Positions 59,279-64,000 of a stretch of 64,000 bases of DNA are shown here, piece after piece (position 1 is the first letter of the stretch; each line of letters begins with the position of its first letter). A program made the position numbers and the translations under genes. Source of the DNA: Poa pratensis (lineage: Eukaryota > Streptophyta > Magnoliopsida > Poales > Poaceae); assembly GCA_947311845.1 (NCBI GenBank), contig CAMZMU010000040.1:67513564-67577563 (forward strand). Reading direction: 5' to 3'. Under the pieces are notes generated by a model that ran no database searches, had not been told where the DNA came from, and saw only the letters and a program-made list of their open reading frames with translations.

Positions 59279-60029
59279 TGATGTAGGTTGGGTCCCGATC
59301 TTCACGGATTTGGGCGGAGGGAACGATGAACACGAGGATGAACACGAAGAACACAAGAACACAAAAGGGGAAAAACAAGTCAAGATAACTAGCAAAGCAT
59401 TATTCGGCCAAAGTCAACCGGTAACAAGTCCCCGAGGGCAGCCCCCGATTCTCCTTCTCCAAACACACCTTACTCTTACGATTGTTTCTCTCAACGGTCA
59501 ATCGTACCGTCCCAATAGAGTCACCGAAGATGAATGATTGGCAAGTAATCGCAACTACAAGAAGAGGCCTTGGAATCCACTAGAGTGATATTCTCCACAA
59601 GGGGAGGTCTTGGTTCATCTCCACATGGGGAGGCCTTGATTCATATCCTAAGAGCCAACACCACGTGGGGTGGGAAAGGAGCCACAACTCAACTCTAGTC
59701 TAATCTCAGTCTTACCCTAGAAAGGAAGAGGTGAAGTGCTATTTATAGTCGTAGTACAAAACGGGGTGCAGGAGGCCCCTCTGGCAGGCCGGCCTGGGAG
59801 CCGGCTTGGCCGGGCTGGAGGCCGGCTGTCTCTGGCAGGGGGCCCTTGGAGTTCTTCACGTTCCTCACAGGTGAGCACACACAAAGTATCGGCATGAAGT
59901 AGCAAACCATTTAAAGGAGTGTCAAGTTCACACATAGATAGGAGTGAATTCACCTTGTCATGAAGAGCTTTGACTCTAGCTCTAGTCATTGGACCACTTG
60001 TTGTAGGAGTCGTAGGTTGGGCTACATCA
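59279..60029 (-). repeat. 5' LTR of element A
   Basis: 751 bases, TGATGTAG...CTACATCA. It matches the split 3' LTR, with a segment of about 70 bases extra near 59880-59965. Confidence 0.88.
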
Positions 60030-60157
60030 GACGGGGCGCCGCGTCAATTTCCATTCCTCTACATTGCCGCCCCGACCCCAAAATTCTCAATCTTCCCTCC
60101 ATTTCCAAAACCCTTTTGCCACCGCCACGACCTCCTCCCCTTCCGCCTTCCGCGACC

Positions 60158-61072
60158 ATGCCGCCAAAGCCCGTCGGCCTCTCGAAACCGAAGGGTCGCA
60201 AGCCGCCGGCGACGACGCAGCCGAAGAAGAAGGCCATGAAGCGGGAGCAGCAGGACCTTCCGGTGACCAAGGCGCCGATGAGCGACGCCGATCTAGGCAA
60301 GGCCGCCTCCCAGCTTCGGCAAATACGGCGACAGAAGGCGAAGGACAAGGCGGTGAACGAGTTCTCGTCAAAAAAAACCACCGAGATGCTGATTGGCATG
60401 AGCCAAACGAGCTCTACCACAGCCGCCCCCTTTTGCGGATCGCCGTCTGCCCCGGCCTTCTTCGACGACGCCTACGGCTGCCAGACGCAGCAGTCGTGGC
60501 TGTCCATCTCACCCGACGAGCCAAGCATCGACCTGAACGAGACGCCCGTCTTCGGCGACTCCCCGGCGCTACGGCGGACGACATCCAAAAGCGCGGGCAC
60601 GACGGCTTCCCATGGGCACCTCTTCGATAATGTAGGCGCCAACGCGACCGACCCTCTCGGCGAGGTGTGTGCTATTTATCTTGTTGTTGTGGTCATTTAT
60701 TGCCCAGCGGATGCAAAATATTGTTGTGTTCATTTATTGTCGGCGGCTGGCTGAATTGTGTTCTTTTACTTATCCATTGTGTTTGTGAAATGTGTGTAGA
60801 CATCTTATGAGTAGGATACTGGCGCCAAAGCGATGGCTCAACTGATCGCCGGTGATTCCTACGAAGGCGCCGGACATGCCGATCAGTTCGGCCAGGGCGA
60901 AGATGAGGAGGGCGACCAAGGCGAAGAGGAAGAGGAGGAGGACGTGCACGATGGCGACACCGGCGAGGAGGGTAAGAAGGCTGGTTATAGAGGCCAGACT
61001 TGGAGTGAGAAGGAGGACATGTTGTTGTGCGAGTCATGGATGGCGGTGACCAAGGTTCCCACAGTGAGATAG
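60158..61072 (+). pseudogene. Myb/SANT-like ORF1 of the PIF/Harbinger element
   Basis: Exon 1 is 60158-60664 and exon 2 starts at 60815 (GT-AG, phase 0). Exon 1 encodes a basic N-terminus (MPPKPVGLSKPKGRKPP) and a Ser/Pro-rich region. Exon 2 is acidic (GEEEEEEDVHDGDTGEEG) and leads into WSEKEDMLLCESWMAVT, the first helix of the Myb/SANT-like domain seen in grass Harbinger ORF1 proteins. A stop at 61070-61072 cuts the domain after about 25 residues. In active PIF/Harbinger elements ORF1 works with the transposase; none is present here. The open frame reaching back to 59960 crosses the LTR boundary, so the ATG at 60158 is preferred. Confidence 0.7.
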
Positions 61073-61578
61073 CAGGGCGTGGCGGTGATGGAGTTGCGGG
61101 CTCGTCGTCCTGCTGCGGCTCGGCTTCGACGGTCTCCTGATCAGCCTCCTTCTCCTGCTCCTGATCGGCCACCATGGCCTCCTTCTCCTGCTCCTGATCG
61201 GCCACCACGGCCTCCTTCTCCGGCAACGACATCTCCAACGAGTTGTGGGCGGTGGTGCACGGAGAGAATGTGAGCGACGTGTGGCCGGCGAAGAGGGTTA
61301 TATTGATGCGAAGCGGTGAGAACACCTCCCCGAAGCGGCGGCGGTTGCGCGGCGACACCAACCGCCGTGTTCCCACACGACGCGAAGTTGAACCGGGGCG
61401 TTTCATGTGCCCGCAAGGTGTTCGATCGGCTGCTCCAATTCTCGTGCCGTTTGGCGGTTTGGGGGCGGACCTTTGGGGGCGCCACTGTGGGCTACACCCT
61501 TCACATGGGCCGACACATGTCCGGCACCCCAATTAAGGGGTGCCGGACACGAATTTGAAGCCCTTGGTGGGGATACTC
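61073..61578 (+). other. 3' part of the Harbinger element
   Basis: Contains three copies of a roughly 30-bp unit (CCTCCTTCTCCTGCTCCTGA) at about 61145-61220 and ends with the inverted terminal sequence at 61578. No coding motif. Confidence 0.5.
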
Positions 61579-61774
61579 TAAGACACGAAATGTGGAAACC
61601 AAATCACGCGATATTCTTGGCGATTGGATTGTAGATTGTTCCTCGCCTGAACTGAACTGTAACCGGAACCTGCAAGCTGCAACGATCGGTGTCACCCCGT
61701 CACCCCGAAATAAGGAAAACGAGGAAGGGTCAGCTTCACCTGGGGATTCGACTTTGACCGGCTGCCGTCACACA

Positions 61775-61857
61775 CTAGTGTAGCAAGGATGCGAAAACGG
61801 GACCCGTTTGTCCCACTTTTTTGTGCATTTTATACATAGCTAGTACAAAAGTTTAGG
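61775..61857 (+). repeat. Extra partial copy of the hairpin arm
   Basis: The segment GATGCGAAAACGGGACCCGT through AGTACAAAAGTTTAGG repeats, in direct orientation, the inner half of the adjacent hairpin's left arm (about 61903-61970). Confidence 0.75.
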
Positions 61858-62088
61858 CCAGCAGCGCAAATATCATCCCGCTAATGACAGTGTGGAAAAG
61901 GAGATGCACAAACGGGATCCGTTTGTCCTATTTTTTGCATTTTATACATAGTTAGTACAAAAGTTTAGGTTAAAATTTTGTACTAGCTATACACAAATAC
62001 ACAAGATGCAAAAAATAGGACAAACGGATCCCGTTTGTGCATCTCCTTATCCACACTGTCATTAGCGGGATGATATTTGCGCTGCTGG
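61858..62088. repeat. Near-perfect 231-bp hairpin (fold-back MITE)
   Basis: The left arm from 61858 (CCAGCAGCGCAAATATCATC) pairs with the right arm ending at 62088 over about 105-110 bases with few mismatches, around a short loop near 61970-61980. No TSD was recognised and there is no coding capacity. Transcription would give a long double-stranded RNA stem. Confidence 0.85.
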
Positions 62089-62106
62089 GTGGACCCTAGC
62101 TAGTCT

Positions 62107-63195
62107 TTTTTTTTGAACAGGGGAAGGACCCCGAAGGGTCCAGACTGCATTAATTGGTGGGATTACAACATACAACAAGGACCTCAAAGTAAAAAAGAAA
62201 TACAACCAAGTCCCTAGCTATTACAGAAAGGACCTCAACTAAATATTTGGGAACGCAATTGGGTCCCTCTCCACCATGGAAACACAGCTCGCACCGGCCA
62301 TCGACGCCATCGCCGGGGACATGACCACTTGGAGATAGCTCAACGTAGAACGCCGCAGCAGAGCTGAAGAAGGGCCTCCACACTGGCACATCGTCCTAGA
62401 GGTTGAAGACGCCATGACGCCCGGAGCACCACGGCACGGAGCGGCCCCATCGGCCAAGAATAACGACAGCAGAAACACGCTGCCATTGATGGGCTCCGTC
62501 AGCTGCAGCCTGAAGATCTTCCCAAGAAACAGCCGAACCAAGACGCCGGCTCTCCTTCCCGCTACCATCGCGGCGCAGAAGAGCAGCAACGCCCAATCCA
62601 GCTGCCTCAGCACGAAACAGATGCTTATTAAAGTAGCAGCGGTCGCAGCTTGACGCTGATGAACTCCTCCATGGAGCTCCACTCAGCAGCAAACCTTTCC
62701 ACTCCAGCGACGCATCCGCAACACCGCCGGGATACCTGCTGCACATCAACATCCACCGCGAGTTCCTCCACTTCTTCCCCTCACCACCTTGGCCGGCCAG
62801 GAGCAGTAGAGTAATCCACAGAAGATAGATGCAGAGACGCTTATTGAAGAAGGAAACCATCGATCCGCCTCCTCCATCCCTCCTCCACCTTGGAGATTTG
62901 ACGGAGAGCATCACGATGATGTGCTCGGCGCCGCTCCAGCACGCCGGAGCAACTTTCCTTCGGGGCAGAGAAGACGGCATAGCGCCACGTCGGGCAACTC
63001 GCCGGAGGCAAACAAACCTAAAATACTGCCTAGACTACTGCTGTACAGAACGGGCCGGCACCCTAAAGCATCTCCACACCAACCAGCACGAACGCCGGCG
63101 GCGAGAGCGGCCGGATCTGGGCAATCCTGGTGGTAGACTCTCAAGGAGAGGAGAGGAGAGAAGGAGAGGAGAAGGACTCGGCTCGTTAGAGGATC
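62107..63195 (-). mobile_element. LINE-like retroposon (1089 bp) with 13-bp TSD
   Basis: Duplication CCCTAGCTAGTCT flanks it (62094-62106 and 63196-63208). The poly(A) tail appears as T8 at 62107-62114, so it lies in minus orientation, ending CCTTCCCCTGTTC before the A tract. Its 5' half matches the element at 28678. A minus-strand frame (62980-62396) has a hydrophobic stretch but no recognised domain, and no reverse transcriptase is present. Confidence 0.82.
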
Positions 63196-63208
63196 CCCTA
63201 GCTAGTCT

Positions 63209-64000
63209 ATGCTGCGAATCCAGATAGATGCCCGAAAATATCCTTCCTGTGTGTCAGGCGATCGATCAAGTTGAGTTGCTCCCGGCCGGGCCCCTCCACG
63301 TCAACTTTCCGGTGCCGGATCTAGGAGGACCACGGCTCCACCGCCACCCGGTCACACTCTCCGCGTGAAAAATACGAGGAGGTGCTGCATATAGGACGCG
63401 CCGTAGCTCTGGCCCGACCACGACCCGTCGCAGCGTGCATATGATTCGCGCCGCGTGTGTCTGCATGATTGCACTTCTACACAGCGCCGGTGTGCCGAGG
63501 CCCATACGAGCGCGGACGGACGCGCCGGACGCGAGCGTGCGTGCCATAGCACCGGCGGCGACACGGTGGGCAGGCCACGTTGAGTCGGCGCGCATGCGGC
63601 CGAACCGTGGGCGCGCGCAGCTGCTTGTGTCCGCCCCCGACTCGAGCAAGCGAACAAAAGTGATCCCGATCCACACGCTGCTTGTACACTCGGGAGATTT
63701 TCCAATTTGCCACTCTTTACTTAGCCTTTTATCATTTGCCACATAACCCTGTCTCTCGTTTTCCAGATTTATTAATTTGTTATACACTGGGAAATACGGT
63801 ACATATGTATCCCTATACCTGGTTGGACCGAACCAGTTTTGATCAAGTCGTCTTGTTCCCCTTGCGCAGCGGACGAGAAACAGGGGAACTGAGGCGGGAG
63901 CGCCGGCGGCGGCAGCGACCGGACTACGGGTCGCGCAGCCATGATTCTCGAACACGAAAAAAAGAATTTGAGATGCCATAGCATTTTTAAGCTGCCCTTG
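63209..64000. other. Right edge, no gene recognised
   Basis: GC-rich to about 63650, then AT-rich. Open frames overlap on both strands (63266-63979 - is the longest, 237 codons, with no motif). It may be the flank of a gene beyond the window. Confidence 0.3.

Larger units (their letters stand above)
29818..60029 (-). mobile_element. LTR retrotransposon A (layer 2), minus orientation
   Basis: LTRs begin TGATGTAG and end CTACATCA. The 5' LTR is 59279-60029. The 3' LTR is 29818-29981 plus 52875-53411, split by element B. The target repeats are CACGG (29813-29817) and GACGG (60030-60034), four of five bases matching. The primer site TGGTATCAGAG (59276-59266, minus) fits tRNA-iMet. A G11-rich polypurine tract lies against the 3' LTR (53412-53424). 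The internal region holds a gag-like remnant (57600-58110), pieces of two other LTR elements (55055-57595) and a 471-codon ORF (55036-53621). No reverse transcriptase is seen, so it is non-autonomous or deleted. Confidence 0.88.
29606..61578 (+). mobile_element. PIF/Harbinger element, outermost layer of the nest
   Basis: The left end GAGCATCTCCACC and right end GGTGGGGATACTC are imperfect inverted repeats, each next to TAA (29603-29605 and 61579-61581). Both ends also share GTGTCCGGCACCCC and TTTGAA segments in inverted order. Its own sequence is 29606-29817 plus 60030-61578, about 1.76 kb, carrying a Myb/SANT-like ORF1 and no transposase. Everything between came by later insertion into it. 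Confidence 0.8.

Noticed and set aside
59960..60157. Upstream extension of the Harbinger ORF1
   Set aside because: The extension crosses the element A LTR boundary at 60029 and cannot be original coding sequence.
63266..63979. 237-codon minus-strand frame at the right edge
   Set aside because: No motif, no supporting splice or promoter signal, and competing frames on the plus strand.

Overview
This window is plant nuclear DNA from a grass, most likely a Triticeae species (wheat, Aegilops, rye or barley group). The evidence is GT-AG introns, a plant-type HMG-CoA reductase, Stowaway and Tourist MITEs, an Au-type SINE, and Gypsy-like LTR families primed by tRNA-Asp or tRNA-iMet. I could run no database search, so family names rest on motifs and memory.

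Left part (1-29.6 kb): four genes that look intact, set among small transposons. They are a 4-exon HMG-CoA reductase (5444-9126, +, 561 aa), a 3-exon B3-domain protein (10775-11628, -, 223 aa), a 3-exon 99-aa single-pass membrane protein of unknown function (14943-16342, +), and a 5-exon PP7-type Ser/Thr phosphatase (20128-23312, +, 446 aa). All exon joins listed keep the reading frame. Between them lie a PIF/Harbinger transposase pseudogene broken by a hAT element and a SINE, a NAM-like pseudogene, a 717-bp hAT MITE, a Tourist element carrying a Stowaway, and LINE-like tails. Several have exact target-site duplications (TSDs).

Right part (29.6-61.6 kb): a five-layer nest of transposons. The outermost is a PIF/Harbinger element (29606-61578) encoding a Myb/SANT-like ORF1. 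It holds LTR element A (29818-60029, -). The 3' LTR of A holds LTR element B (29982-52869, +). B carries two Helitrons (33261-35146 and 35599-37080), and its 3' LTR holds a short-LTR Copia element (39739-51506, +). The Copia pol gene is split by LTR element D (43131-50098, -). The internal region of A also holds pieces of two further LTR elements (E and F). Nearly every boundary has a matching TSD, and visible LTR divergence falls with depth (A > B > Copia/D), as expected for successive insertions.

Right edge (61.6-64 kb): a 231-bp near-perfect hairpin and a LINE-like element (62107-63195, -) from the same family as one at 28678-29568. No gene is recognised in the last 800 bases.

The host genes have no evident shared pathway. 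HMGR controls mevalonate supply at the ER, PP7 is a regulatory phosphatase, and the B3 protein is a putative DNA-binding protein. The least described content is the set of retroelement-borne ORFs in A, B and D/E, which replace gag-pol and match no family I can name.
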